The notes beneath the pieces are model-generated. The model searched no databases. It was not told where the DNA came from and worked only from the letters and a program-made list of their open reading frames with translations. Positions 26,440 to 35,600 of a stretch of 64,000 nt of DNA are shown here, one piece after another; position 1 is the stretch's first letter, and each line of letters opens with the position of its first letter. Location: assembly GCA_021775875.1 (NCBI GenBank), contig JAJFHA010000022.1, positions 62,001-126,000 of the forward strand, written 5' to 3'. Origin of the DNA: Hyphomicrobiales bacterium (GTDB taxonomy: Bacteria > Pseudomonadota > Alphaproteobacteria > Rhizobiales > NORP267). The translations under genes were made by a program, and so were the position numbers.

Positions 26440-27113
26440 GAGCCGTATAACTCCTCATAAAGCAGCCGAACAATTCCAGCAGTAATACCCCATATATGGT
26501 GTTTGCCGTAGGGAACTACAAAGAAATGACGTTTCACCCCGCTCCAGACCCGACTGTCTCTTTGATGATTGTTGGGGTTCATCAGAAATGCCAGCGGCAC
26601 CTCAAAAATTTCTTCAACCTCGTTTGCGTCCGGGATCAGCTCAAATCCAGGACGTACAAGCCCGACCACCGGCGTTATCCGGTACCCGGTCGTTGTCTGA
26701 TACGCGGGCAAATAACCAAGTGGTTCGACAAAACGATCTTCAAGACCGATCTCTTCGTGGGATTCGCGCAAAGCCGTCGCCAATGGTGTCGCATCTTTCT
26801 TTTCGATTTTGCCGCCCGGAAAAGATACCTGCCCGGCATGAGACGGTAAATGCTGGGTGCGCTTGGTAAAAAGAACCTGCGCTCCTTCAGCCTTTTCAAT
26901 AACCGGGATCAACACGGCTGCCGGGCGCAAGCCCCGCGCTATTGTCTCAGCCGATGGCCCGCCGCCTGGGTTAAGATGATGATCCCCGCGCGGCGCATCG
27001 ATGGTAATATCGTGAGATTCAGGCGAAATAGAGAGATCGAGTTTGGCGCGGCCAAGAGTCAGAAAATTCTCCACCGAAAAATAAGGATCAACATCCGCTC
27101 CGGCGCTACTCAT
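26436..27113 (-). CDS. Nudix hydrolase, CoA pyrophosphatase type
   Basis: A 225-residue protein. The Nudix box is GGKIEKKDATPLATALRESHEEIG with the catalytic REx2EE residues, preceded by FTKRTQHLPSHAGQVSFPGG, the CoA-pyrophosphatase (NudL-like) signature region. Members hydrolyse CoA or acyl-CoA to 3',5'-ADP and phosphopantetheine. Overlaps DUF1285 and DUF6111 genes by 4 bases each, forming a tight four-gene unit with cca. Confidence 0.93.
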   Translation of the reverse strand: MSSAGADVDPYFSVENFLTLGRAKLDLSISPESHDITIDAPRGDHHLNPGGGPSAETIARGLRPAAVLIPVIEKAEGAQVLFTKRTQHLPSHAGQVSFPGGKIEKKDATPLATALRESHEEIGLEDRFVEPLGYLPAYQTTTGYRITPVVGLVRPGFELIPDANEVEEIFEVPLAFLMNPNNHQRDSRVWSGVKRHFFVVPYGKHHIWGITAGIVRLLYEELYGS

Positions 27114-27700
27114 GCACTTTCCTGCAAACTTGATGATTTAGCCATCGGATAAAAAATCCCTGAACTCCAAACACCGAAATGAGAAACACCGTCCACGTCT
27201 TCATCTTCCCCTAGCCCTACCAATTCGTAGAAAACCGCTCTGGCAACGCGCGCTTCCAGTTGCCCGCGCACATGAATATAAGGCCTAAGCCCGTCTGTTC
27301 CCTGCTCGATTTCAAATCGGATCGGATGCGCATCATCAATAACAACGTGATCTTCCACATTCGTACGGAACGTTAAAACCTGCTCCTTGCCCGTGCCCTC
27401 GGTTTCCATCTCGACGGCGAGAAACGGCACGTCTTCGACTTCAATCCCGCATTTCTCAACCGGTGTCACCAGATAATACTTGCCGTCATCGTCGTGACGC
27501 AGCACGGATGCAAACAACTGGACCAGCGGTTTGCGGCCGATTGGGGTGCCCATATAAAACCAGGTGCCGTCATGGGCGATCCGCATTTCCAGATCACCGC
27601 AAAATGGCGGATTCCAGAGATGCACCGGCGCAGGGCCACGCTTTTTAGCTTTGCGCGCCTGCTCCTCGATCGAGCCCAGACCTGTCGATTTCGACGTCAT
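27110..27700 (-). CDS. DUF1285 domain protein
   Basis: A 196-residue DUF1285 protein from the start MTSKSTGLG. Features include PPFCGDLEMRIAHDGTWFYMGTPIGRKPLVQLFASVL near the N-terminus and the C-terminal SHFGVWSSGIFYPM. The structure of the family is a two-domain beta-rich fold of unknown function. An in-frame start at 27736 would add 12 residues. It heads the DUF1285-Nudix-DUF6111-cca unit and diverges from the moxR-like operon over about 100 bases. Confidence 0.87.
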   Translation of the reverse strand: MTSKSTGLGSIEEQARKAKKRGPAPVHLWNPPFCGDLEMRIAHDGTWFYMGTPIGRKPLVQLFASVLRHDDDGKYYLVTPVEKCGIEVEDVPFLAVEMETEGTGKEQVLTFRTNVEDHVVIDDAHPIRFEIEQGTDGLRPYIHVRGQLEARVARAVFYELVGLGEDEDVDGVSHFGVWSSGIFYPMAKSSSLQESA

Positions 27701-27798
27701 GCCCCCACTTATGCTAGGAATCGAGGCGAATGCCAATTACCATGTTCAACAATATCAGGAATTTTGATCACAAACTGGCCATAAATGCCGGACAGTGA

Positions 27799-28839
27799 AT
27801 GATAGAGGCTACCAATAATATTTCTCCCAAACCGGATGGGCCTATGCAAACCGAGACAAATCCAGACGACAATATCATCCAGCAAGTGGAACAGACCGGC
27901 GAAAAAATCGCCCGCGCCCGCGAAGCGGTTGGCAAGGTGATTTTCGGTCAGGACCCGGTGATTGACCAGGTTTTGATCACCCTGTTGTGCGGAGGCCATG
28001 CTTTGCTGGTCGGGGTTCCAGGTCTTGCCAAAACCAAGCTGGTTGAGACCCTTGGTATCGTGCTCGGGCTGGATACCAGTCGGATCCAGTTCACCCCCGA
28101 CCTGATGCCGTCGGATATTCTCGGTTCAGAGGTTCTGGAAGAAAGCGATAGCGGCAAACGCTCGTTCCGCTTCATCCGGGGGCCAATATTTTCGCAACTT
28201 CTAATGGCGGACGAGATTAACCGTGCCAGCCCACGTACTCAAGCTGCTCTCTTGCAGGCGATGCAGGAAAATCATGTCACCATCGCCGGTGAACGCCACG
28301 ATCTGCCGCGCCCGTTCCACGTATTGGCAACACAAAACCCACTTGAGCAGGAAGGCACTTACCCCTTGCCGGAAGCGCAACTGGACCGGTTCATGATGCA
28401 GGTTGATGTGCCCTACCCGGATATGGAATCCGAGCGGCGCATGCTGCTGGAAACTACCGACGTGGACGAATACCACCCGAGCGCTGTGCTAGACGGCGAT
28501 GACCTGATCGCCAGCCAGCGTTTGATCCGCCGCATTCCTGTTGGTGAAAGCGTGGTCCAAGCGATCCTTAATCTTGTCAGGGCCGCCAGACCCGGCGAAG
28601 GCGACGAGGAATTCACTCGCTGGATATCCTGGGGACCGGGGCCGCGAGCAAGTCAGGCATTGATGCTTGGAGTACGGGCACGCGCCTTAATTGATGGCCG
28701 CCTCGCACCATCTGTTGACGACGTGATCGCGCTTGCCGAACCGGTATTGCAACATCGTATGGCGTTGACATTTGCAGCCCGTGCCGAAGGTAAAACCAAT
28801 CTCGGTTTGATTTCGCAACTCGCCGCAAAGTTGGGATAA
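27799..28839 (+). CDS. MoxR-family AAA+ ATPase
   Basis: A 346-residue AAA+ chaperone-like ATPase. Walker A is GVPGLAKTKLVE (about residues 73-84), Walker B is LLMADEINRASP, followed by QAALLQAMQENHVTI and the sensor region LATQNPLEQEGTYPLPEAQLDRF. MoxR proteins act with DUF58 and von Willebrand-type partners in maturation or stress complexes at the membrane. It is first in a four-gene operon with DUF58, DUF4159 and a large membrane protein. Confidence 0.96.
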   Translation: MIEATNNISPKPDGPMQTETNPDDNIIQQVEQTGEKIARAREAVGKVIFGQDPVIDQVLITLLCGGHALLVGVPGLAKTKLVETLGIVLGLDTSRIQFTPDLMPSDILGSEVLEESDSGKRSFRFIRGPIFSQLLMADEINRASPRTQAALLQAMQENHVTIAGERHDLPRPFHVLATQNPLEQEGTYPLPEAQLDRFMMQVDVPYPDMESERRMLLETTDVDEYHPSAVLDGDDLIASQRLIRRIPVGESVVQAILNLVRAARPGEGDEEFTRWISWGPGPRASQALMLGVRARALIDGRLAPSVDDVIALAEPVLQHRMALTFAARAEGKTNLGLISQLAAKLG

Positions 28840-28843
28840 CCCT

Positions 28844-29809
28844 TTGGCCTTTTCGCGCCCCCGCAACGCAAATGGTCCAGGAGCCGCCTGGGTCGACTGG
28901 GTTCATGACGCCGGCATCGTCGCTGGCGATCTGCCAGATTTGCTGGTGGATGCAGCGCGGATTACTCATACCCTGACCCATGGGCTGCATGGCAGACGCC
29001 AATCCGGTATCGGCGAAACCTTTTGGCAATTCCGGCATTATCAATCCGGCGAACCAGCGGGACGGATCGATTGGCGTCGGTCAGCCCACGATGATCACGT
29101 CTATATCCGCGAGCAGGAATGGGAGGCCGCCCATACGGTTTGGCTGTGGCCAGAACGGTCACCAGGCATGCAATGGCATTCAGCCCTTGCCAGCATCACC
29201 AAGGAACACCGCGCCATTATTCTGGCGCTGGCGCTGGCCGGGTTGCTGGTGCGCGCCGGAGAGCGGGTTGGCATCCCCGACCTGACCCGCCCGTCGCTCT
29301 CAAAAAACACCCCGCGTCATCTGGCCGAAACTCTGGCCAGAATGGATAAATCCGCGACCGCCACGACCCTGCCGCCGGAAGGCGATACCCGATCCTATTC
29401 CGACTATGTAATTTTCAGCGATTTTTTTGGTGACCCGGAAGAGATTGAAACCCGCGTTGAAAATATTTCAGCGGGAGGTGTTCGCTGTCATCTGGTCCAG
29501 ATACTGGATCCCGCAGAAGAGAGCTTTCCATTTGAAGGCCATATGGAATTTGTCGGCCCGGACCAGAAGACCCGGATGCAGGCCGGCCGCGCTGAAAGCC
29601 TGCGATCAGATTATGTTGAGGCGTTGCGCCTGTTGCGCCTGCGTCTGCAAAACCTTGCCAGCCGGGTCGGCGGTACGTTTTTAACCCACCGGACAGACCA
29701 GCCACCGCATAAGGTGCTGCTTGGCCTTCACGGCAACCTGACCAATCCCGGCCATACCGCCATCCATGGTCGCAACGGGTCCAGCCACATTTTGGAGACC
29801 GTCTCTTGA
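28844..29809 (+). CDS. DUF58 domain protein
   Basis: A 321-residue protein, read from a TTG start 4 bases after the moxR stop. The DUF58 core is FWQFRHYQSGEPAGRIDWRRSAHDDHVYIREQEWEAAHTVWLW (about residues 62-104), with the conserved D-W-R-x-S motif. DUF58 proteins are obligate operon partners of MoxR ATPases and probably resemble a VWA domain. The stop overlaps the next start (TTGA). Confidence 0.92.
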   Translation: MAFSRPRNANGPGAAWVDWVHDAGIVAGDLPDLLVDAARITHTLTHGLHGRRQSGIGETFWQFRHYQSGEPAGRIDWRRSAHDDHVYIREQEWEAAHTVWLWPERSPGMQWHSALASITKEHRAIILALALAGLLVRAGERVGIPDLTRPSLSKNTPRHLAETLARMDKSATATTLPPEGDTRSYSDYVIFSDFFGDPEEIETRVENISAGGVRCHLVQILDPAEESFPFEGHMEFVGPDQKTRMQAGRAESLRSDYVEALRLLRLRLQNLASRVGGTFLTHRTDQPPHKVLLGLHGNLTNPGHTAIHGRNGSSHILETVS

Positions 29810-32664
29810 CCGGGCTCATTCCAGGTCTGGGATTTGGCGCACCATTGATTTTGTGGGCGCTCCTGTTGTTGCCATTGATCTGGTGGCTTTTGCGATTCAC
29901 GCCGCCAAAACCATTTTCGACTTTCTTTCCGCCAATCCGGTTGCTGCTCAAATTGCGCAACCGGGAAGAAACCCCGTCCCACAGTCCATGGTGGCTGACG
30001 TTACTTCGCATTTCGCTGGCCGGGTTGGTGATTTTGGCATTGTCGGAGCCCGTATTCAGGCCAGACACCTCGCAAAGCAAGCTATCAGCTCCTCTCGTCA
30101 TCCTTGTCGATAACGGCTGGGCGGCAGCGGCCAATTGGAACTCACGCCAGCAAATTGCCCGCGAAGAAATCATGCGAGCACGCAATTCGCACCTGCCAGT
30201 TGTGTTGGTGCCAACAGTGCCAGGCACCAACGACGGCATTGGTTTTGAAATCCCGGATGACGCCCTTGACCGGCTTCAAACTTTAAGCCCGAAACCCTAC
30301 GCGCCTGCACGCCAACGCCTGTTGGAGCGCCTGGCACCGGCTCTGTCGGAACAAGACGCCCTGAATATCCTGTGGCTAAGCGATGGCCTTGGCTATGAAC
30401 GCGAATTAAATTTCGCCAACAATCTGGTCGGGCTTGCGGATCAATCTTCGCTCACAATCTTTGTTCCTGAACCGGGAGCAAATCCGCTATTTCTGGGCCG
30501 CCCTGAACAAACCAATACCGGATTGGATATTTCGGTAAACCGGATAGTCGCCACCATTGCCCGCTCGGGCCGGGTTGAAGCCCGCGCCCTGAATGGCAGG
30601 CTCTTGAGTGAACAGGAGTTTTTCCTCGGCGAAGGCGTCAAGACCACCAGGGTTGAGTTCGTCATGCCCCTTGAACTTCGCAACCAGGTTACCAGGGTCG
30701 AAATTTCGGCAGAACATTCAGCCGGTGCTGTTCGCCTTCTCGATGATCGCTGGCGCAAGCACCGGGTCGGGCTTATATCCGGCGAGAACCTTGATGCGGC
30801 CCAGCCCCTCCTCTCTCCCCTTTTCTATATCGAAAAGGCACTGGCCCCGTTCGCCGAAATCCATACCGGAATTGAGCCGACCATCCCGGAGAATATCGAG
30901 CGAATAATCAGCGAGCAGGTCGGCGTCATGGTTATGGCGGATGTGGGAAATTTTGCGCCCGAGACAACCGAAATTCTGACAAACTGGGTCAACCAGGGCG
31001 GCATGCTGATCCGGTTTGCCGGACCAAGGCTCGCATCCGGGTCATCCGGCTTGTTGCCAGTCCGCCTGCGCAACGGCTCCCGGACCCTCGGCGGCACCTT
31101 GTCATGGAGTGATCCCCAGCCATTGGCAGAATTCAGCCCGACAAGCCCGTTCAGCGATCTCGAAGTTTCGTCAGACATCACAGTCTCGCGGCAAGTATTG
31201 GCGGAACCTGATATCGGCCTCCCGGAACGTATCTGGGCCAGATTGCAGGACGGCACACCGCTTGTAACCGGCGCCCGGCAAGGCAATGGCTGGCTCGTGC
31301 TGTTCCACGTTACCGCCAGCCCGAACTGGTCCAACCTGCCCCTGTCAGGGACATTCGTTGATATGCTTGGCAAGCTCGTGGAACGATCCGGGTTTTCCCA
31401 AATCGGGGCGCAGACTGACAATGCTGGAGAGGCGAATGCAACAAATCGCATCAGCCTGCCACCGGTCTCTATTCTGAACGCCACCGGCATAGCCGGCCCG
31501 CCACCGGCAAATGCCATTCCAATTTCAGCAGATGATTTTGCGGGGCATGTAGTCGGACCGGATACCCCGCCCGGGTTTTACGGTCATGATGAAGCCTTGC
31601 TGGCACTGAACACAATTGCGCCTGACGCGGAATTTTCGCTTCTCCCCGCGCCCCCCGCTGATGCCCGGCAACTAACCTATGCCCGGCTGGCACCGACGCC
31701 AATCAAGCGCTGGCTGCTGCTGGCAGCATTCGGTTTGCTGTTGCTGGATGGGTTGGCGGTGATTTTCCTGTCCGGCGGATTGCGGCGTTTAGCCATCAAA
31801 GCAGGCCCGATCACACCGGTGATCATTGCATTTGCCCTGACAATATTGGTTTCAGGAAATCCAGCCCTTGCCCAAACCACGGAACCCGACTCCGCCCAAT
31901 TGTCGCCAGCCGAAGAATTTGCCTTGCGAGCCGCCAACGAGACCCGGCTTGCCTATGTGATTACCGGCAATTCTGAAATTGACGAAACTGCGCGCGCCGG
32001 GTTGACAGGGCTGAGCCGCATTCTGCAACAGCGCACTGCGATGGAACCGGGTGACCCGGTCGGCGTGAATATCGCGCAGGACGAATTGGCGTTTTTCCCG
32101 CTGATATATTGGCCCCTCACCTCTGATGCCCACGCACTGGATACAACCAGCGCAGCCCGGATAGATGCCTATATGCGCCATGGAGGCACCATCCTGTTTG
32201 ATACCCGCGAACAGACAATCACCGTAAACCCGAATGACGGCGGTCCCGGCATGGCCGCCTTGCGCCGGGTGTTGGCCTCGCTGGATATCCCGCCGATTGA
32301 ACCCGTACCGGCGAGCCACGTCCTGACCAAAGCATTTTATTTGTTGCAGGATTTTCCGGGCCGCTACGAAGGCGGCAGATTGTGGACGGAATCATCCCAT
32401 AACGGCGCCGCAAGCGCCTCCAGCACCAACGCCTCTCGCAACGCCGACGGCGTATCAACCATATTAATCACATCCAACGATTTGGCCGCAGCCTGGGCGA
32501 TTGATGATTCCGGCCGGCCCATATTCCCGGTCGTTCCAGGCGGCGACCGCCAGCGCGAGATCGCCTACCGGGTCGGCGTCAATATTGTCATGTATACCCT
32601 GACCGGAAACTACAAAGCTGATCAGGTACATATCCCCGCTCTACTCGAGCGCCTTGGGCAATAG
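29806..32664 (+). CDS. DUF4159 domain membrane protein with BatA-type N-terminus
   Basis: A 952-residue protein from a TTG start overlapping the DUF58 stop. The first 100 residues match the BatA N-terminal region (two membrane helices with PPKPFSTFFPPIRLLLKL and a second helix near residue 65). Residues about 100-620 form a long periplasmic part. There is a further membrane segment near residue 640 (WLLLAAFGLLLLDGLAVIFL) and another hydrophobic stretch ending at SGNPALAQ near 685, which resembles a signal sequence in mid-protein. The last 240 residues are DUF4159 (GTILFDTREQTITVNPNDGG). It looks like a fusion of a BatA-like protein with an exported DUF4159 protein. Confidence 0.88.
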   Translation: MTGLIPGLGFGAPLILWALLLLPLIWWLLRFTPPKPFSTFFPPIRLLLKLRNREETPSHSPWWLTLLRISLAGLVILALSEPVFRPDTSQSKLSAPLVILVDNGWAAAANWNSRQQIAREEIMRARNSHLPVVLVPTVPGTNDGIGFEIPDDALDRLQTLSPKPYAPARQRLLERLAPALSEQDALNILWLSDGLGYERELNFANNLVGLADQSSLTIFVPEPGANPLFLGRPEQTNTGLDISVNRIVATIARSGRVEARALNGRLLSEQEFFLGEGVKTTRVEFVMPLELRNQVTRVEISAEHSAGAVRLLDDRWRKHRVGLISGENLDAAQPLLSPLFYIEKALAPFAEIHTGIEPTIPENIERIISEQVGVMVMADVGNFAPETTEILTNWVNQGGMLIRFAGPRLASGSSGLLPVRLRNGSRTLGGTLSWSDPQPLAEFSPTSPFSDLEVSSDITVSRQVLAEPDIGLPERIWARLQDGTPLVTGARQGNGWLVLFHVTASPNWSNLPLSGTFVDMLGKLVERSGFSQIGAQTDNAGEANATNRISLPPVSILNATGIAGPPPANAIPISADDFAGHVVGPDTPPGFYGHDEALLALNTIAPDAEFSLLPAPPADARQLTYARLAPTPIKRWLLLAAFGLLLLDGLAVIFLSGGLRRLAIKAGPITPVIIAFALTILVSGNPALAQTTEPDSAQLSPAEEFALRAANETRLAYVITGNSEIDETARAGLTGLSRILQQRTAMEPGDPVGVNIAQDELAFFPLIYWPLTSDAHALDTTSAARIDAYMRHGGTILFDTREQTITVNPNDGGPGMAALRRVLASLDIPPIEPVPASHVLTKAFYLLQDFPGRYEGGRLWTESSHNGAASASSTNASRNADGVSTILITSNDLAAAWAIDDSGRPIFPVVPGGDRQREIAYRVGVNIVMYTLTGNYKADQVHIPALLERLGQ

Positions 32665-32673
32665 GGGCGGTAT

Positions 32674-34779
32674 ATGGATTTAGATATCGGCTTTGCGCCC
32701 CTGTTTCCGACAACCCTTTTGATTGGTTTAACCGCCCTCTCACTGGTCCTTGGGGGCTATATGATTTTGACACGCCGACGCGGCAGATTTCTGCGCGGGC
32801 TTGCGTTTGCGGCTTTATTGACGGCGTTCCTGAATCCCACCGTGACGCGGATCGAACGTGACCCGTTGCCCGGCATTGTCGCTCTTGTTGTGGACGCGTC
32901 TGAAAGCGCCCGCCTTGCGGAACGACCCGCTCTCAGCGCCACCATTCGTGAAGCCCTGGAAGCCCGCCTGTCCGCCCATGGCGCTTTTGAAGTCAGAACA
33001 ATTATTGCCAACAGCGACAATGCCACAGGCGGTAGCGGAACACGGTTGTTTGAAAGCATGGCCCACACCCTCGCAGACGTCCCGCCGGAGCAGATTGCTG
33101 GTGCGGTGTTCATCACCGATGGCCAAATCCATGATGTGCCCGACAATGTAGGCGCGCTCGGTTTCAACGCCCCGCTTCACGCTTTCATTACCGGCGACAC
33201 AGATGAGACCGATCGCCGGATCATTCTCAACCAGACCCCGCGTTTTGGTATCGTCGGACAGGAACAACAGGTTACGTTCCGGGTCAGCGATGACGGCGTC
33301 AACATTCTGCAACGGGTCCGCGTTACGATACGCCGCGACGGTGAGCAGATCGCAACCCTCAATGCAACGACCGGGGATACAATTACCCTCTCCCTTGGCA
33401 TTGAGCATGGCGGCGCAACAATATTCGAATTCGAGGTCGAACCACTGGCCGGAGAATTGACGGCTGCCAACAATGTAGCGGTTATGTCTCTCGAAGGGAT
33501 CAGGGAAAACTTACGGGTTCTGCTGGTCTCTGGCGAGCCGCATCTGGGAGAGCGCACCTGGCGAAATCTGCTTAAATCAGACGCGGCGGTGGACCTGGTG
33601 CATTTCACCATTTTGCGCCCACCGGAAAAACAGGACGGCACGCCGATCAATCAATTATCCCTGATCGCTTTCCCGACCCGGGAATTATTCTCGGTAAAAA
33701 TCGACGAATTTGATCTGATCATTTTTGACCGCTACCAACGGCGCGGCGTTTTACCGATTGTTTATTTCGACAACATTGCTCGTTACGTGCGGGATGGCGG
33801 CGCTTTGCTGGTAGCGGCCGGGCCGGAATATGCCGCTCCCGAAAGCCTGTACCGAACCCCGATTGCTCCAGTACTCGCCGCCCAGCCAACAGGCATTGTC
33901 ATAAATACACCCTATTATCCGATTGTCAGCGAAGCCGGCGCCCGTCACCCTGTAACCCGAGGTCTGCCGGGCACAGTCTTCGACCCGGCAAACGGCAACA
34001 ATCCCCGCTGGGGTCGCTGGTTACGGATGATCGAAACCAATCCCGATCGCGGACAAACAATTATGAACGGCGCAAACGGTTTGCCGTTATTGACGCTTAG
34101 CCATGAAGAAGATGGCCGGGTTGCCATTCTGCTTTCGGATCAGGCGTGGCTCTGGTCTAGAGGCTTTGAAGGCGGCGGCCCCCATATTCCGCTGTTGCGC
34201 CGTTTATCTCACTGGTTGATGAAAGAACCGGAGCTGGAAGAAGAGCGCCTTATTGCCTGGCATTCCGGCTCCAATCTGGTGATCGAACGCCACACCATGG
34301 CGGAAATACCGGGTGCTGTGATTATAACCGCCCCCGACGGATCAACGGAATCCATGAGGCTGGAACCCACAACACCCGGCATATGGCGCGGCGCTGTTGT
34401 AGCCGAAGATACCGGCATTTTCCGGGTCAGCGACGGCGAAGAATCAACGCTTGCCCATGTAGGACCATTAAATTCACTTGAACTGATCAACGTAACCGCG
34501 ACCGAGCAATTTATCGCGCCACTTGTACAGCAAACCGGAGGCGCGGTTGCGTGGGTTGGGTCCAGCAGCAACGACGACGAAGACACAAATTTCCATATGC
34601 CCCGGATCGTTCCCCTGCGCGACGCCAGCGATTGGGCAGGGGATGGTTGGATCGGGTTCAGACGCGTTTCGGCGTCTATGGTTACTGACACCTATTCGCT
34701 GTCTCTGTTTGCCGGTCTACTGGGCCTCGCCCTGTTGCTTGGACTTCTTTCAGCCACCTGGTACCGTGAAGGCCGCTAG
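32674..34779 (+). CDS. Large membrane protein with glutamine-amidotransferase/VWA-like periplasmic domain
   Basis: A 701-residue protein. Two N-terminal membrane helices (about 10-32 and 40-56) precede a VWA-like region (VALVVDASESARLAERPAL, with a D-x-S-x-S-like metal site), beta-sandwich domains, a class I amidotransferase-like domain (FDLIIFDRYQRRGVLPI ... GGALLVAAGPEYA) lacking an obvious catalytic Cys, and a C-terminal anchor helix (SLFAGLLGLALLLGLL). Last gene of the moxR operon, 9 bases after DUF4159. The probable role is in an envelope complex assembled by the MoxR ATPase. Confidence 0.86.
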   Translation: MDLDIGFAPLFPTTLLIGLTALSLVLGGYMILTRRRGRFLRGLAFAALLTAFLNPTVTRIERDPLPGIVALVVDASESARLAERPALSATIREALEARLSAHGAFEVRTIIANSDNATGGSGTRLFESMAHTLADVPPEQIAGAVFITDGQIHDVPDNVGALGFNAPLHAFITGDTDETDRRIILNQTPRFGIVGQEQQVTFRVSDDGVNILQRVRVTIRRDGEQIATLNATTGDTITLSLGIEHGGATIFEFEVEPLAGELTAANNVAVMSLEGIRENLRVLLVSGEPHLGERTWRNLLKSDAAVDLVHFTILRPPEKQDGTPINQLSLIAFPTRELFSVKIDEFDLIIFDRYQRRGVLPIVYFDNIARYVRDGGALLVAAGPEYAAPESLYRTPIAPVLAAQPTGIVINTPYYPIVSEAGARHPVTRGLPGTVFDPANGNNPRWGRWLRMIETNPDRGQTIMNGANGLPLLTLSHEEDGRVAILLSDQAWLWSRGFEGGGPHIPLLRRLSHWLMKEPELEEERLIAWHSGSNLVIERHTMAEIPGAVIITAPDGSTESMRLEPTTPGIWRGAVVAEDTGIFRVSDGEESTLAHVGPLNSLELINVTATEQFIAPLVQQTGGAVAWVGSSSNDDEDTNFHMPRIVPLRDASDWAGDGWIGFRRVSASMVTDTYSLSLFAGLLGLALLLGLLSATWYREGR

Positions 34780-34780
34780 G

Positions 34781-35287
34781 TTATTCGTCGCGGACAGGCG
34801 ACAACAAACCTTCAACTCCTGTCAGGCCACCTTCCTGCAAGGCAAGAACCATAACCCGGTCTGGATCGACGGGTCCGGGAAATTTAATTGTCCCGGGCGC
34901 AGCTTTTTCAAACCCGGCTTTTTCGTAATAAGGCGCGTCCCCCACCAGAATGATCCATGAAAAACCGTCTTTGCAGGATGCTTCAACCGCTTCATTGACG
35001 AGCTTCAGACCAAACCCCTGACTGGCAAATTCAGGATCCACAACAATCGGTCCGAGCAACAAGCCGACAGAATTTTCAATTTTCACACGGGTCAACCGGA
35101 TCGAGGCAACCAGCGCTCCGTCAAGCCAGCCGGTATGGCAAAGGCTGGTCACAGGCGACACCCCTTCCCGCAACCGGTAAGCTGTACGGGTAAACCGTCC
35201 CGGGCCAAAAGCCCGCGCGTGAAGATTTTCGATAAGTTCCTGATCGTCAGACGTTTCCGCCCTGATTTCAAATTTCAAGTCTGACAT
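34781..35287 (-). CDS. GNAT family N-acetyltransferase
   Basis: A 168-residue acetyltransferase of the YhbS-like type. The acetyl-CoA-binding segment is GPIVVDPEFASQGFGLKLVNEAV (about residues 80-102), with a slightly altered Q-x-x-G-x-G/A motif (SQGFGLKL), then ILVGDAPYYEKAGFEKA. It converges on the moxR operon, leaving one base between stops. Substrate unknown. Confidence 0.9.
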   Translation of the reverse strand: MSDLKFEIRAETSDDQELIENLHARAFGPGRFTRTAYRLREGVSPVTSLCHTGWLDGALVASIRLTRVKIENSVGLLLGPIVVDPEFASQGFGLKLVNEAVEASCKDGFSWIILVGDAPYYEKAGFEKAAPGTIKFPGPVDPDRVMVLALQEGGLTGVEGLLSPVRDE

Positions 35288-35523
35288 AAATGTATTTTCC
35301 CGACTGGAGTAAATTCAGCCCGGACAGGTGCAGGTTTTAATGGTAGCCAGGATCTGATCCCAGGTGATGTTCCATCAATTGCATGCCGGACAACAAGCTT
35401 TAGTCCCGAATAACGGGCACCTGTCGTCGTCGCGTGTATGTCAGAATTGCCATCATGCCTGTCCGCAAAATGATTTTCGATCAAGAACCAGTCGCATGTA
35501 GCACAGTAACAATTGCTTGTCAT
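35275..35523 (-). CDS. Possible small zinc-finger-like protein
   Basis: An 82-codon frame that overlaps the GNAT start by 13 bases. The N-terminus has CYCATCDW followed at a distance by His residues and HATTTGARY, a pattern resembling small C2H2-like CxxCDW zinc ribbons. AAGG precedes the ATG by a few bases. I do not recognise the rest, and it lies in a 313-base stretch (35288-35600) otherwise without a gene, so it may be a chance frame. Confidence 0.35.
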   Translation of the reverse strand: MTSNCYCATCDWFLIENHFADRHDGNSDIHATTTGARYSGLKLVVRHAIDGTSPGIRSWLPLKPAPVRAEFTPVGKIHLCQT

Positions 35524-35600
35524 GCAGCCTTGCCGGTTTTCTCAAAAAATCCCGCAAAAAATGCTTTCCACTTCAAATTTGCCATATTTTTCCTATATTC

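Noticed and set aside
29415-30239. 274-codon minus-strand frame
   Set aside because: Antisense to the DUF58/DUF4159 junction; composition is low-complexity and no domain is visible.
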